From Algoriphagus oliviformis (GTDB lineage: Bacteria > Bacteroidota > Bacteroidia > Cytophagales > Cyclobacteriaceae), in the NCBI RefSeq assembly GCF_017254915.1, contig NZ_JAFKCT010000008.1:1-64000 (forward strand): a stretch of DNA of 64,000 nucleotides, written 5' to 3'. Under the pieces are notes generated by a model that was given only the letters and a program-made list of their open reading frames with translations, was not told the DNA's origin and made no database searches. Below, piece after piece: positions 33,173 through 44,046 of the stretch. The number at the start of each line of letters is the position of its first letter. The stretch's first letter is position 1. The position numbers and the translations under genes are program-made.

Positions 33173-34384
33173 CTACAGGATACCCAGAGGAGAAATAAAC
33201 CCGACGGTGAAGCGGCCGGTGCTGTAGTTTTGAGCGCCAAACCGGGCTTGGGCGTAGTCGGAATAGTCGTAGCTGCGTCCCACCCAGTTGGCGAAAAACT
33301 TCAGGTTCAAGTCATCCCAAGGAAAGTACTCCACGGCCGGGATGAAGCCCCAAGCATTGCGGATATGCTCCTCCCCGGTGGTGTTCTCGGGGTCGTTGAA
33401 GCTGTTTTTCCAATTGGCAATGTCCAGCATTCCCACGAAAGTGAGGTGGACTTTGGGGCTCACCACATAGCGGAAGTTTACCCAATGGCCAATGTACAGG
33501 GTATTGCCTACGGCATAGTCATAGAGATCGTTGGGGATGGTCTCGCTCACGATCCCGGTACGGTCGAGCTCCTCATCACTCCATTTGAAATCGTAGATGA
33601 ATCTGAACTTGTTGAAGTTAAACTCATTTCCCAAGGCGATGTAGTTCATGTTGGCCCCCTTGCCGGTCATATCCTGTGCCTCGTTGAAAAGGGAGTAGGA
33701 CCAGATGGTTTTCACTTTGCCGTCAAACAGACTTCCTCTCCAGTTGGCCACAAAGGCCAAAGGAGCCTTGGACTCCGAGAAGTTCGGTTGCTGTCCGTAG
33801 AGCTCCTCAAAGCTCTTGGTCCTGGAGTCCAGCACCTGGAAGGTCCACTGGTTTTTGGAGCTCGGCGTATAAGTGAAGCCCACCCCGGTCAGGAAGTTGT
33901 CCGCATACTCCACGATATCGGAGTACTCATAGATGTCGATGGGGTTCCAGTCAAATTCCCAAGCCCCCCAGTCGGCACACATCTTTCCTATGGAGGCGCT
34001 CCACTTGTCGCTCAGATCCACGCGGATATAGGCCAAATCCACCGAACGGCTGAGATTGTCAATAGACTCCGAGGTCTGCGCCCGGGTGTAGCGATCCCGG
34101 AAGCGGAAGTACACCTTTTCGTGTACCTGCCCCCTGATTTCCAAACGAAATTGCTCGTTTCTAAACCTCGACTGCATGTACTCCCCATCGACAAATTCGT
34201 TTCTGAACGCAAAGTTCATGTTGGCGATCATGCTGACGTCCTTGAGCAGGCCTTGCTTGGCCTCCGGTATCAGGGTCTTGTAGTAGGTCGTGTCGCCCAC
34301 CTGCCGCTCCTGCTTTTGTGCCCACACTGCGGTGGGCAGCAGGAGCAGCAGCACGATCCATCTTGTTTTGATTGCTGATTTCAT
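33173..34384 (-). CDS. OprO/P-type porin
   Basis: A 403-residue outer-membrane porin. After signal peptide MKSAIKTRWIVLLLLLPTAVWAQ, it shows long alternating strands with a start (MNFAFRNEFVDGEYMQSRFR), the block LEIRGQVHEKVYFRFRDRYT and WEFDWNPIDIYEYSDIVEY, and a C-terminal strand ending with aromatic and hydrophobic residues (GRFTVGFISPLGIL). It probably admits small anions or dicarboxylates. It follows aspA by 45 bases on the same strand, which suggests that it supplies the periplasm with amino acids or dicarboxylates for the enzymes encoded upstream. Confidence 0.8.
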   Translation of the reverse strand: MKSAIKTRWIVLLLLLPTAVWAQKQERQVGDTTYYKTLIPEAKQGLLKDVSMIANMNFAFRNEFVDGEYMQSRFRNEQFRLEIRGQVHEKVYFRFRDRYTRAQTSESIDNLSRSVDLAYIRVDLSDKWSASIGKMCADWGAWEFDWNPIDIYEYSDIVEYADNFLTGVGFTYTPSSKNQWTFQVLDSRTKSFEELYGQQPNFSESKAPLAFVANWRGSLFDGKVKTIWSYSLFNEAQDMTGKGANMNYIALGNEFNFNKFRFIYDFKWSDEELDRTGIVSETIPNDLYDYAVGNTLYIGHWVNFRYVVSPKVHLTFVGMLDIANWKNSFNDPENTTGEEHIRNAWGFIPAVEYFPWDDLNLKFFANWVGRSYDYSDYAQARFGAQNYSTGRFTVGFISPLGIL

Positions 34385-34429
34385 GGGGATATCATTTCTG
34401 AATGATAAAAACTCGAATACGTGACCGGA

Positions 34430-35896
<1,467 letters not shown>

Positions 35897-35977
35897 GCTT
35901 GGTTTAGTCAAATGAACAGGCGGATCAGCCTTGGCTGGGAATTGTCAAAATCTCACCACCCTCGGCAGAACGACTGA

Positions 35978-37030
35978 TCAATAGGTGAAAAACGCTTCCT
36001 GGAGTTGCTTTTTATCCTTGGACCGGGTGAGCGCCAGCATGAGCAGCACACGGGCCTTTTGGGGTGTCAGGTCATCGGATACAATGGTACCGAGCTCCTC
36101 ATCATTGATCTCGTCATGGAGTACCACCCTGCCGGAGGGAGCGCGGCTGGCACGGCATACGATGATCCCGGCGGCAACAGCTCTTTTCACCGCATCCATA
36201 TAGGCTTTGTTGAAGTTTCCGTTGCCCACGCCAGCGATCACGAGGCCATCCACCTTCTTGCTGATCAGGAAGTCGATCTGGTCAGCAGGCGCATCGGCAT
36301 ACATGTACACGATGTCCACACGCGGCAGCTTGGTATCGGCAGTCAGCACGATCGGTTTGGGAGGATTTACTTCCCTCACGGAGTTGGAGTAGTATTCCAC
36401 CCGACCATCATAGGCCTGCCCCACAGCGCCGGTATTGGGGGAGTCAAAAGCGTTGGTCTTGGTGGTGCTCATCTTCATCACCTCGCGGGCGTCAAAGATC
36501 CCCTCGTTGAAGCTGACCAAAACCCCTCTTCCTTTGGTATCGGGATGGATTGCCACGGTGATGGCGTCATAGAGGTTTTTGGGGCCGTCAGCGCTGATGG
36601 CGGTGGCTGGACGCATGGAACCGGTCAGGACGACCGGCTTGTCGGAGGGGATGACCAAATCGAGAAAATACGCCGTCTCCTCCTGGGTGTCAGTTCCATG
36701 TGTGACCACAATGGCGTCCGCTTCGTTGTTGGCAAAAATCTCATTCGCCCGGATGGCCAGCTTTTTCCAGATCTCGATGGTCATGTCCTGGCTTCCCACG
36801 GAGGCAATCTGCTCGCCGCTGATATTGGCGATTTTCTTGACGGAGGGAATGGTACCGATCAGGTCATCGATGGGGATTTTCCCGGCAGTGTAGCCGGCTC
36901 GGTCAGCGGAAGCGCCCGCCCCCGCTATCGTGCCGCCTGTGGCCAGGATGATCACCCGGGGCAAGTCGGCCTGAGCCCAGACCTGGCAGGCTAGGCCCAG
37001 AACTAGCAAAGTGGAAAGTAGCTTTTTCAT
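35978..37030 (-). CDS. ansB: Type II (periplasmic) L-asparaginase
   Basis: A 350-residue asparaginase with signal peptide MKKLLSTLLVLGLACQVWAQ. The catalytic Thr motifs are ILATGGTIAGAG (first) and VTHGTDTQEETAYFL (second Thr-Asp pair), and the substrate loop VGSQDM is present. It hydrolyses L-asparagine to aspartate and ammonia, outside the cytosol, feeding the aspartase next in the cluster. Length matches periplasmic asparaginase II (about 350 with leader). It follows dcuB by 45 bases. Confidence 0.92.
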   Translation of the reverse strand: MKKLLSTLLVLGLACQVWAQADLPRVIILATGGTIAGAGASADRAGYTAGKIPIDDLIGTIPSVKKIANISGEQIASVGSQDMTIEIWKKLAIRANEIFANNEADAIVVTHGTDTQEETAYFLDLVIPSDKPVVLTGSMRPATAISADGPKNLYDAITVAIHPDTKGRGVLVSFNEGIFDAREVMKMSTTKTNAFDSPNTGAVGQAYDGRVEYYSNSVREVNPPKPIVLTADTKLPRVDIVYMYADAPADQIDFLISKKVDGLVIAGVGNGNFNKAYMDAVKRAVAAGIIVCRASRAPSGRVVLHDEINDEELGTIVSDDLTPQKARVLLMLALTRSKDKKQLQEAFFTY

Positions 37031-37075
37031 GGTTTATGGGTTTTGGATTTAGGTATGCGTGAGGTATGGAGTAGA

Positions 37076-38428
37076 TTAAAGTAAAACTGACTGAAGCAGC
37101 AGCCCGGCGATCACGGCCACAAGGGTCGTCACCAAGCCCGGCAGCATAAAGCTGTGGTTGAGCACATATTTCCCGATCCGAGTGGTCCCAGTGCGGTCAA
37201 ACTCGATGGCCATCAGCAGCGTGGGGTAGCCGGGAATAAAGAAATGCCCGTTGACCGCCGGAAAAATCCCGATGAGGTAGGCAGGCGGCAATCCCAGTGA
37301 CAGTCCCAAGGGCATGAGCGCCTTGGCAGTAGAAGCCTGGCTATAGAGGAGCATGCTCAGCACAAACAGCGCAATGGCAAAAGACCAGGGATAGGAGGCC
37401 ACCAGCTCTCCCAAGGTGCCCTGGATGGCCTCAAAATTATTGTCCATGAAAGTGCTGCTCATCCACACCACTCCGAACACCGCGATAGTAGCCTGACCGG
37501 CAGAGGAAAAGAGACTGGCTTTGGTCACTTTCCCCGCCGTGGTATTGGCAAAAAGGATGATCAGCCCCGTAGCCGCCAACATGATAATCATGATCATGGA
37601 GGGCATGAGCAAGTGTCCCGCCTCGCTCACCGCAAAGCCAGGGTGGAAATCAGGACTGTTGCCAAAGTCCGGCAGCAGCTGGGGAAACGATCCAAACACC
37701 ACAACCGAGGCGACAGCGAGCGAGAAAATGACTACGGACTTGACCGCGCCGGGAGCAATGCCACCCGCCGATTCGGGCTTTTTGCCTTCCAGGTTTTTCA
37801 CAAAAGCCGGGTCTTTCATCCGCTCCAGAAACTCGGGATCCTCGCTGAGCTCTTTTCCCCGCTTCCACACAAACAAAATCCCGGCAAACATCCCGACCAG
37901 CGTGGCAGGGATGGCGACCATCAGGATGTCAAAGAGCCGAAGTCCTGTCGCCGTCAGGACCGTCAGCATCGCCGCCGCAGCTGCGGACACCGGACTGGCG
38001 GTGATAGCCATGTAGGCCCCGATCACACTCATGCTCATCGCCCGCTCGGGACGGATGCGGTTTTTGATCGCCACTTCGGCGATGATGGGCATGATGGAAT
38101 ACGAGATATGCGCGGTGCCCGCAAAGAGTACAAATGCGTAGGTGATCAGTGGGCCAAGGATGGTGATCTGCCGGGGATTGCTGCGGAGGATATTGCCAGC
38201 GACCTGCACCAGATAGTCCATGCCTCCCGCGGCCTGCAGGGCTGCTGCGGCCGTCACCACGCTCATGATGATCAGCATCACTTCCAATGGAGGGTCTGAA
38301 GGCACTAGCCCAAAGCCGAAAATCATGACCAACAAGCCTATCATTCCCATGACTCCCAGACCGATCCCCGACATGCGCGCTCCGACGAAAATGCAGACTA
38401 GCACGACGGCCAATTGTAAAAATATCAT
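37076..38428 (-). CDS. dcuB: Anaerobic C4-dicarboxylate transporter DcuB-like
   Basis: A 450-residue inner-membrane protein with 10 or more hydrophobic segments. The start MIFLQLAVVLVCIFVGARMSGIGLG is nearly diagnostic for DcuA/DcuB, and the pattern MPIIAEVAIKNRIRPERAMSMSVIGAYMAITASPVSAA matches the family core. Dcu carriers exchange fumarate or aspartate for succinate. The ATG at 38428 was preferred over an in-frame GTG 30 bases upstream because it gives the canonical N-terminus. It is the first gene of the minus-strand dcuB-ansB-aspA-porin cluster, so it could take up fumarate formed in the periplasm. Confidence 0.92.
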   Translation of the reverse strand: MIFLQLAVVLVCIFVGARMSGIGLGVMGMIGLLVMIFGFGLVPSDPPLEVMLIIMSVVTAAAALQAAGGMDYLVQVAGNILRSNPRQITILGPLITYAFVLFAGTAHISYSIMPIIAEVAIKNRIRPERAMSMSVIGAYMAITASPVSAAAAAMLTVLTATGLRLFDILMVAIPATLVGMFAGILFVWKRGKELSEDPEFLERMKDPAFVKNLEGKKPESAGGIAPGAVKSVVIFSLAVASVVVFGSFPQLLPDFGNSPDFHPGFAVSEAGHLLMPSMIMIIMLAATGLIILFANTTAGKVTKASLFSSAGQATIAVFGVVWMSSTFMDNNFEAIQGTLGELVASYPWSFAIALFVLSMLLYSQASTAKALMPLGLSLGLPPAYLIGIFPAVNGHFFIPGYPTLLMAIEFDRTGTTRIGKYVLNHSFMLPGLVTTLVAVIAGLLLQSVLL

Positions 38429-38683
38429 AAGGCTAACTGATCCAACCGGTAAAACCACTGACTATCGAGGTCGTTTGGTAGACGAAAAAACATTTTCAAT
38501 CCACCTAAAAACCCCTTCAATACTATTTGAAAAGTCTCCAAATCCCGAAAAAAAACGGCTGATAAAAGTCAGTCAAAAACATATAGTTTCTCAGCTCCCA
38601 AAAGGGTACTCTGGGCTTTTGCGAAAAGAAATCGGCTTTTGAAAGGCTGGAAAATGCAGAACCCGAACTGACCCGGCAAGCGT

Positions 38684-40690
38684 CTATGCCACCAACACCA
38701 CGATGGAATGCGCCTCCACCGCAAAGGTGGCGGCACTGTACTCTGGCCCCTTACCCCAGTCGTAGATGTCTTGGGGAGAGGCCTTGCCTGTATCCATCCA
38801 CTGCCTCCACCCCGCCTCCGGCCGGCTGGACTTGGGAATCTCAAACTCCAGCGTCTCGGTATAGGCGTTGATCATGATGTGCATGGAAACGGTCTGGGTG
38901 ATGGACTCCACACTGAAGGCCAGCGCATGGGAGTCATCCGACCAGTCGGTCGAATGCAGCTTCACGCCATGGTAGGTCACCCGTCCCATATCCAGCAGCT
39001 CCTTCAGACTCATGGCGTTCTCCTCCTGACTGGCATCCCGACGCAGACGCTGGGAAACGAGCAGCTTCACGAAGCGTAGCAAGCCCTGATTTCGCTCCAC
39101 CAAATCCCAGTCAAACCAACTGAGTTCGTTGTCTTGGCAATAAGGGTTGTTGTTGCCCAGCTGCGTACGCTTCACCTCATCCCCCATGGAAATCATCGGC
39201 GCGCCCACAGCCAGCAGCACGGCGGTAAAAAAATTCCGCATCTGCTTTTCCCTCAAAAACTCGATCCCGAGATCCTTGCTCGGCCCCTCTATTCCACAGT
39301 TCCAGCTCAGGTTTTCATTGGCTCCATCCTGGTTTCCCTCGCCATTGAGTTCATTGTGCTTGTGGCTGTAGCTGACCAGATCATACATGGTAAAGCCATC
39401 GTGGCAGGTGATGAAGTTGATGCTTTGCTCAGGCTCCCGATCCTGGTCGGCAAATATGTCCGGGCTGCCGATCATCCGGCTGATAAAGGCTTTGACCATC
39501 CCCATGTCTCCCCTCAAAAAGCCCCGCACGTCGTCACGGAAGCGGCCGTTCCATTCTTTCCAGCTATCGCCCACGAAAGTCCCGACTTGGTAGAGCCCCG
39601 CAGCATCCCAAGCTTCGGCGATGAGCTTGGTACCCGCAAGGACCGGATCAGACTCGATATCCCAAAGGATGGGCGGATTTTCGATGGTACGCCCCTTTTC
39701 ATCCCGCGACAGGATGGAGGCCAGATCAAAACGAAATCCGTCCACATGCATGTGCTTCACCCAAAAGCGAAGGCTGTCCAAGATCATGCGGCGGACGATG
39801 GGATTGTTGGCATTCAGACTGTTCCCACAGCCGGAATAGTTGCTGTAGTTGGATTTGTCCTCCTCCAGGGCGTAGTACGTCAGATTGTCAATCCCCCTGA
39901 ACGAATAGGTCGGCCCACCCTCCCCTCCCTCGGCGGTATGGTTGTAGACCACGTCCAGGATCACCTCGATACCCGCGCGATGTAGGGCTTTCACCAAATC
40001 CCTAAACTCATCGAGTGCCGCAACCGGATCTTTCCTGCTGGAGTAGTCCTCATGCACGGCAAAAAATCCCACCGGATTGTATCCCCAGTAGTTGATTCGA
40101 CCATCCTCCGTCTTCGGATCAAACTGAAAAACCGGCATCAGCTCCACGGCCGTGATGCCCAGCTCCACAAGGTAAGGGATTTTCTCTACCATGCCCGCAT
40201 AGGTACCCCGCAGCTGTGCAGTGAGTCCTGAATTGGGATTTTTGGTAAAGCCCGACACATGCATCTCATAGATGATGGTCTGGGCAAAGGGCCGACACAG
40301 CGGCAGGTCTCCTTCCCAGTCGTAAGCGTCCAGATCGACTACGACGGATTTGGGACAAGTATCCGAGAAAGCGACCGCATAGGCATACGGATCGAGTAGG
40401 ACTTTGAAAGGGTCAAAGCGCATCCCCTGATGTGGCTCCATTGGCCCAAAAACCCGATAGGCATAGTACTGGCCCGGTCGGATATCCGGCACGAACACAT
40501 GCCAATAGTGGTAAGTACGGTTGGCTCTGGGATCCAGCCGGATGATGGAGGCAGGTTCGGAGTCTTCTCTGTTTTGGAAAAAAAGCAAGTCCACCCGCTC
40601 GGCATGCTTCGAAAACAAGGAAAAATTTACTCCCTCCGGACTGTAGGAAGCCCCGATGGGAAAGCTGTGCCCGGGATGAAGATGCGCCAT
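38684..40690 (-). CDS. glgX: Glycogen debranching enzyme (isoamylase type)
   Basis: A 668-residue GH13 enzyme. An N-terminal CBM48 domain (HPGHSFPIGASYSPEGVNFSLFS) precedes the TIM barrel with DVVYNHTAEGG, the nucleophile Asp in DGFRFDLAS, the acid/base Glu in LIAEAWDA and the third carboxylate in NFITCHDGFT. It cleaves alpha-1,6 branches in glycogen limit dextrins, in the cytosol. Typical GlgX is about 650-700 residues. The start at 40690 (MAHLHPGHSF) was chosen; 14 extra residues upstream lack homology. No other glycogen genes are nearby. Confidence 0.92.
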   Translation of the reverse strand: MAHLHPGHSFPIGASYSPEGVNFSLFSKHAERVDLLFFQNREDSEPASIIRLDPRANRTYHYWHVFVPDIRPGQYYAYRVFGPMEPHQGMRFDPFKVLLDPYAYAVAFSDTCPKSVVVDLDAYDWEGDLPLCRPFAQTIIYEMHVSGFTKNPNSGLTAQLRGTYAGMVEKIPYLVELGITAVELMPVFQFDPKTEDGRINYWGYNPVGFFAVHEDYSSRKDPVAALDEFRDLVKALHRAGIEVILDVVYNHTAEGGEGGPTYSFRGIDNLTYYALEEDKSNYSNYSGCGNSLNANNPIVRRMILDSLRFWVKHMHVDGFRFDLASILSRDEKGRTIENPPILWDIESDPVLAGTKLIAEAWDAAGLYQVGTFVGDSWKEWNGRFRDDVRGFLRGDMGMVKAFISRMIGSPDIFADQDREPEQSINFITCHDGFTMYDLVSYSHKHNELNGEGNQDGANENLSWNCGIEGPSKDLGIEFLREKQMRNFFTAVLLAVGAPMISMGDEVKRTQLGNNNPYCQDNELSWFDWDLVERNQGLLRFVKLLVSQRLRRDASQEENAMSLKELLDMGRVTYHGVKLHSTDWSDDSHALAFSVESITQTVSMHIMINAYTETLEFEIPKSSRPEAGWRQWMDTGKASPQDIYDWGKGPEYSAATFAVEAHSIVVLVA

Positions 40691-40789
40691 GGTCTCGGAA
40701 AGTATGTATCCAAGATAATCCGCATTCCCCACCCCTTCCCTGACATTAATCAGTCGGCAAGCTGAATCATGTCCAGCCCCAAACCAAAC

Positions 40790-42943
40790 CTACCGGGCCG
40801 AGCCGGGGCGATAGTGTTCCAGGCCCCTTATCTCCACATCCTCGCGGTAAAAGGCCACTTCCTTAAACTGCACGTCTGCATAGCGCTGCGCCTGGTCAAA
40901 GAAGTGGGGGGAAGTGGGATCGCCGCTTTGTCCCCCTGCTAGTAGGCTCTTGGCCCTGACCCGCTCGCCAAACTCCACCACGGCCACAAAACTGTTGCCT
41001 CGGTAGCCGTAGAGGTTTTTGGTGTTTTCTCCCGCTCTTGCACCGTAGGCAGCCAGCGCGCCCCAGTTGCCGGAAGCCAAGCCAATCGGTACATACGGCT
41101 GGTCGTCGTCAAACCCAGCGTCAATGGCTCCGCTCAGCCTCTGAAATCGGTTGACCTCGCCCCAGGGCTTATTCCAAGTCCCTAAGTCGGCATTCAGCTG
41201 GGCGATGGTCTTCCCAAAAACCTCCCGGATTTCAGCTTGGTTGGGCACCTTGGCGGTTGGCATTTCATTCACAAACCGCGCGGCGCTGCGGAAAGCCCGC
41301 TGGTAGTTTTCCCCGTAAAAATGCGCCACAGTCATCGCCACGGACTCCTTGGAGGTACGGTAGTCCCAGGCCTTCAGCAGCTCCAGCACCTGCTTTTGTT
41401 CCCCATCCTGCACCGCTCCCATCGCTGCGAGCAGCTCTGGAATCAGGTATTCAAACGCCGGAAGATAGGGATCGTAGGCGAGCTCGATGAAGCTGTCCAG
41501 ATTGAGCTTTTCGGCCCCTTTGAGCACTTTGACCGCATGTACCGCACGGAAATTTTCAGCATCCGGAGCCATATAGGGCGGAAAATCCTCCCTTTTGGGA
41601 CTAAAGTCTCCGGCAGCGGTAAAAGGCGTGGAATTGCAGTTTTGAATCCAGCCGTTTTCGGGATTGAGGATGAGGATGCTCTCGTCCACCGTATGCAGGC
41701 CCTGCCAGTCGGTGGCGGGATTGCTGCCATCTACAGGCTTGGAGAAGTCAAATTCCGGGTTTCGCTTGGGGATAAAATTGCCGTGGAAGTAGGCGATATT
41801 TCCATCTCCGTCCGCAAAGACGGTATTGTTTGACGAGTTGGTCCGGATGTTCATCATGTCCTTAAACTCCGCGTAGTTGGCCAGCTTCGTGCGGCGGTAG
41901 CTTTGCGAAAGCGCGTTGACCGGATCCCAGTTGATTTTGGTCGCGACCCACTTCGTCCCAGACTTGTGCGTGATCGGACCGTGGTGTGTCCGATAGAAAG
42001 TAAATTCTTTTTCCCTCAATTCCTCACCAGACTTGTATTTCAACGTGACCGTCTGCTGCTGCACGTCACGAAGTTCCTCTCCGTATTTGTACTGGATTTT
42101 GCCGTCAGACTCCACTATTTCCTCTTCAAATTCATCCTTGAAATCCACAAAAGTTGAGGTATGAATCCAGCCGGTCTTCTCGTTGAAGCCTTGGTACACG
42201 AAAAACTGCCCCCAAGTGACTGCTCCATAGACATTCAGGCCTTCCTCGCTGACGACATGGACCTCGGGGCGGAAGTAAAAGGAAGTATGCGGATTGATCA
42301 GCAGCATAGCATTGCCCGACTCAGACAGACTGGGTGCGATGGCGATCCCGTTGGAGCCCTGCGGTTCCGCCAAAATATCTGCAGGTTCATTCCAAGCCAA
42401 GACGGCATCTTGTTCGTAAAAAGCCTGCAAGCGTGCAGTTGAGATACTTTCTATATCCCCTCCAATCGAACCCTCGAAGAAAAACATCGGCATCCAGGGC
42501 TCATATCGGGTGATTACCTGAGGATTTGCTTCGGGATGTGTGTGCAAATAATAGTTAATGCCGTCAGCGAAGGCGACACAGAGCTCCTTCAGCCAGTCCG
42601 GCGCAGTTTCGTAGGCCGCTTTGGCCTCCGCCTCGGTCATGTAGAGGTTGGCGCGGAGGTCAGAGTACAGCGCCTCCTCCCCTTCCAGTTCGGCAAGTCG
42701 ACCAATGGCCCAGACGTAGTTGCGCTCCACCCTTCTGAAATCGTCCTCGCACTGGGCATAGAGCAGCCCAAAGACCGCATCAGCGTCGCTTTTTCCATAG
42801 ATATGCGGCACACCAAAATCGTCCCGGATGATCTCCACCCGCTCAGCCTGCGCCTCCCAGCGTCCGAGTTCATCGCTCGTGTTTTCTTTTTGGCAGGAGA
42901 AAAAAGCAAGGAGGGCAATCAGGAATACAATTCGCTTCAGCAT
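40790..42943 (-). CDS. Penicillin-acylase-family lipoprotein (Ntn hydrolase)
   Basis: A 717-residue protein with a lipoprotein leader (MLKRIVFLIALLAFFSC, lipobox AFFSC). It belongs to the S45 penicillin/acyl-homoserine-lactone acylase family: the catalytic Ser follows the linker in AEPQGSNGIAIAPS (about residue 197), and the N-terminal part shows VPHIYGKSDADAVFGLLYAQCEDD. The precursor would cleave itself before that Ser to form alpha and beta chains. Members hydrolyse acyl-homoserine lactones, beta-lactam side chains or fatty-acyl amides; the substrate here cannot be told. Probably periplasmic, tethered to a membrane. No operon partners. Confidence 0.87.
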   Translation of the reverse strand: MLKRIVFLIALLAFFSCQKENTSDELGRWEAQAERVEIIRDDFGVPHIYGKSDADAVFGLLYAQCEDDFRRVERNYVWAIGRLAELEGEEALYSDLRANLYMTEAEAKAAYETAPDWLKELCVAFADGINYYLHTHPEANPQVITRYEPWMPMFFFEGSIGGDIESISTARLQAFYEQDAVLAWNEPADILAEPQGSNGIAIAPSLSESGNAMLLINPHTSFYFRPEVHVVSEEGLNVYGAVTWGQFFVYQGFNEKTGWIHTSTFVDFKDEFEEEIVESDGKIQYKYGEELRDVQQQTVTLKYKSGEELREKEFTFYRTHHGPITHKSGTKWVATKINWDPVNALSQSYRRTKLANYAEFKDMMNIRTNSSNNTVFADGDGNIAYFHGNFIPKRNPEFDFSKPVDGSNPATDWQGLHTVDESILILNPENGWIQNCNSTPFTAAGDFSPKREDFPPYMAPDAENFRAVHAVKVLKGAEKLNLDSFIELAYDPYLPAFEYLIPELLAAMGAVQDGEQKQVLELLKAWDYRTSKESVAMTVAHFYGENYQRAFRSAARFVNEMPTAKVPNQAEIREVFGKTIAQLNADLGTWNKPWGEVNRFQRLSGAIDAGFDDDQPYVPIGLASGNWGALAAYGARAGENTKNLYGYRGNSFVAVVEFGERVRAKSLLAGGQSGDPTSPHFFDQAQRYADVQFKEVAFYREDVEIRGLEHYRPGSAR

Positions 42944-43008
42944 GACGGAGGGGGGCTAAGGTTGGTGACGGAAAGTAAGCGATTCCCAAAATATCGGCAA
43001 AGGCAATC

Positions 43009-43896
43009 TTACCGATGGTCTTGGTACTGGTTTTTCGGGAGTTTTTCCTTTAGCCTCAGGATCAAATCATCCGGTACCGCTTCGCTCTCCTCTAGACCCG
43101 CACGGAGTTTTTGTACTTGGGCCACGCTGCTCGCACCGATTACCAGGGAAGCTACCGCCTTTTCGATTAAGCCAAAACGGATCAAGACCGCCTCGGGGGA
43201 AAAGCCGCTCGCTGCGATTTCAGCCTTGATTTCGGCGACTTTTTCCGCAGGAAAATCCAGAAAACCCACCACGGGCTTGTCGATCAGGATGCCTTTGGCA
43301 AAAGCCCCCCGCACCAAGACCCGCGTGCCGCTCTGCTCCAAAAGCGGAAAAACCGACTCCTCCGGCCTGCGGTCGAGCGGGCTGTATTGCATCATGATCG
43401 TCGCCGGGGGATTCATCCCCATGACCTTTCGGATCACGTTGGGCCGGATGGAGGAAATGCCAAAACCGCGGATCTTCCCCTGCTCCCTGAGCCGCCCAAA
43501 GGCCTCAAAAACCTCGTCCCAAGGATCTTCCAGCGTGCCGCCGTGGAGCTGACAAAGGTCCAGGTGGTCGATTCGGAGCCGCTTTAGGCTTGCCTCCACC
43601 GCAGGGAGAAGATAGGCTTTGCGGGGATTCCAAGACCAGCTCTTTCCGTCGGGGTTCCACTGGTTGCCGACCTTGGAAGCGACATAGAGGTTCTCGCGCC
43701 TGCCCCGGATTGCTCGACCGAGGTTTTCCTCATTTTTGCCTTTTTGGTACAGGTCAGCGGTGTCAAAATAGCGCAGTCCCGAATCTATCGCGCGATGGAC
43801 GACTTTTTCCGCCTCGGAAAAAGCCTCGGGCAGGGACATGCAGCCCAGCGCAATCGATGGAGAAGCGTGGAATCCCAAATCTGAAGAATCCGACAT
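43009..43896 (-). CDS. Aldo/keto reductase
   Basis: A 295-residue AKR. It has the family start ALGCMSLPEAFSEAE, catalytic Asp in DTADLYQKGKNEENLG (Asp and Tyr), Lys in VASKVG and His in CQLHGG, a complete tetrad, plus the C-terminal VIGASSVAQVQK cofactor segment. It should reduce aldehydes or ketones with NADPH. The close relatives with CMSL starts are often grouped with L-glyceraldehyde 3-phosphate reductases or general stress AKRs. The start at 43896 (MSDSSDLGF) is used. It is divergent from pfkA, with no link evident. Confidence 0.87.
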   Translation of the reverse strand: MSDSSDLGFHASPSIALGCMSLPEAFSEAEKVVHRAIDSGLRYFDTADLYQKGKNEENLGRAIRGRRENLYVASKVGNQWNPDGKSWSWNPRKAYLLPAVEASLKRLRIDHLDLCQLHGGTLEDPWDEVFEAFGRLREQGKIRGFGISSIRPNVIRKVMGMNPPATIMMQYSPLDRRPEESVFPLLEQSGTRVLVRGAFAKGILIDKPVVGFLDFPAEKVAEIKAEIAASGFSPEAVLIRFGLIEKAVASLVIGASSVAQVQKLRAGLEESEAVPDDLILRLKEKLPKNQYQDHR

Positions 43897-44017
43897 TGTT
43901 TTTAGGTTAAATATCCAACCGTCCGAGGCCCAATTTCTTAATGGATATTTCTCGGCTTGGCTTTCTAATTTCGGTTTCAAAATTGAGAATTCAGTAATGT
44001 ATTCCTGCTATTATCTC

Positions 44018-44025
44018 TATTTTTG
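44018..44025 (+). promoter_or_regulatory. Bacteroidota -7 box for pfkA
   Basis: TATTTTTG is a full TAnnTTTG match, 21 bases before the pfkA start codon, implying a leader of about 15 bases. The -33 element is not obvious. Confidence 0.5.
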
Positions 44026-44046
44026 GATCGCCTAAAACCTATAAAT

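Noticed and set aside
33131-34378. Plus-strand open frame of about 415 codons
   Set aside because: It is exactly antisense to the OprO/P porin, which has a signal peptide and barrel strands; the antisense frame has no recognisable domain.
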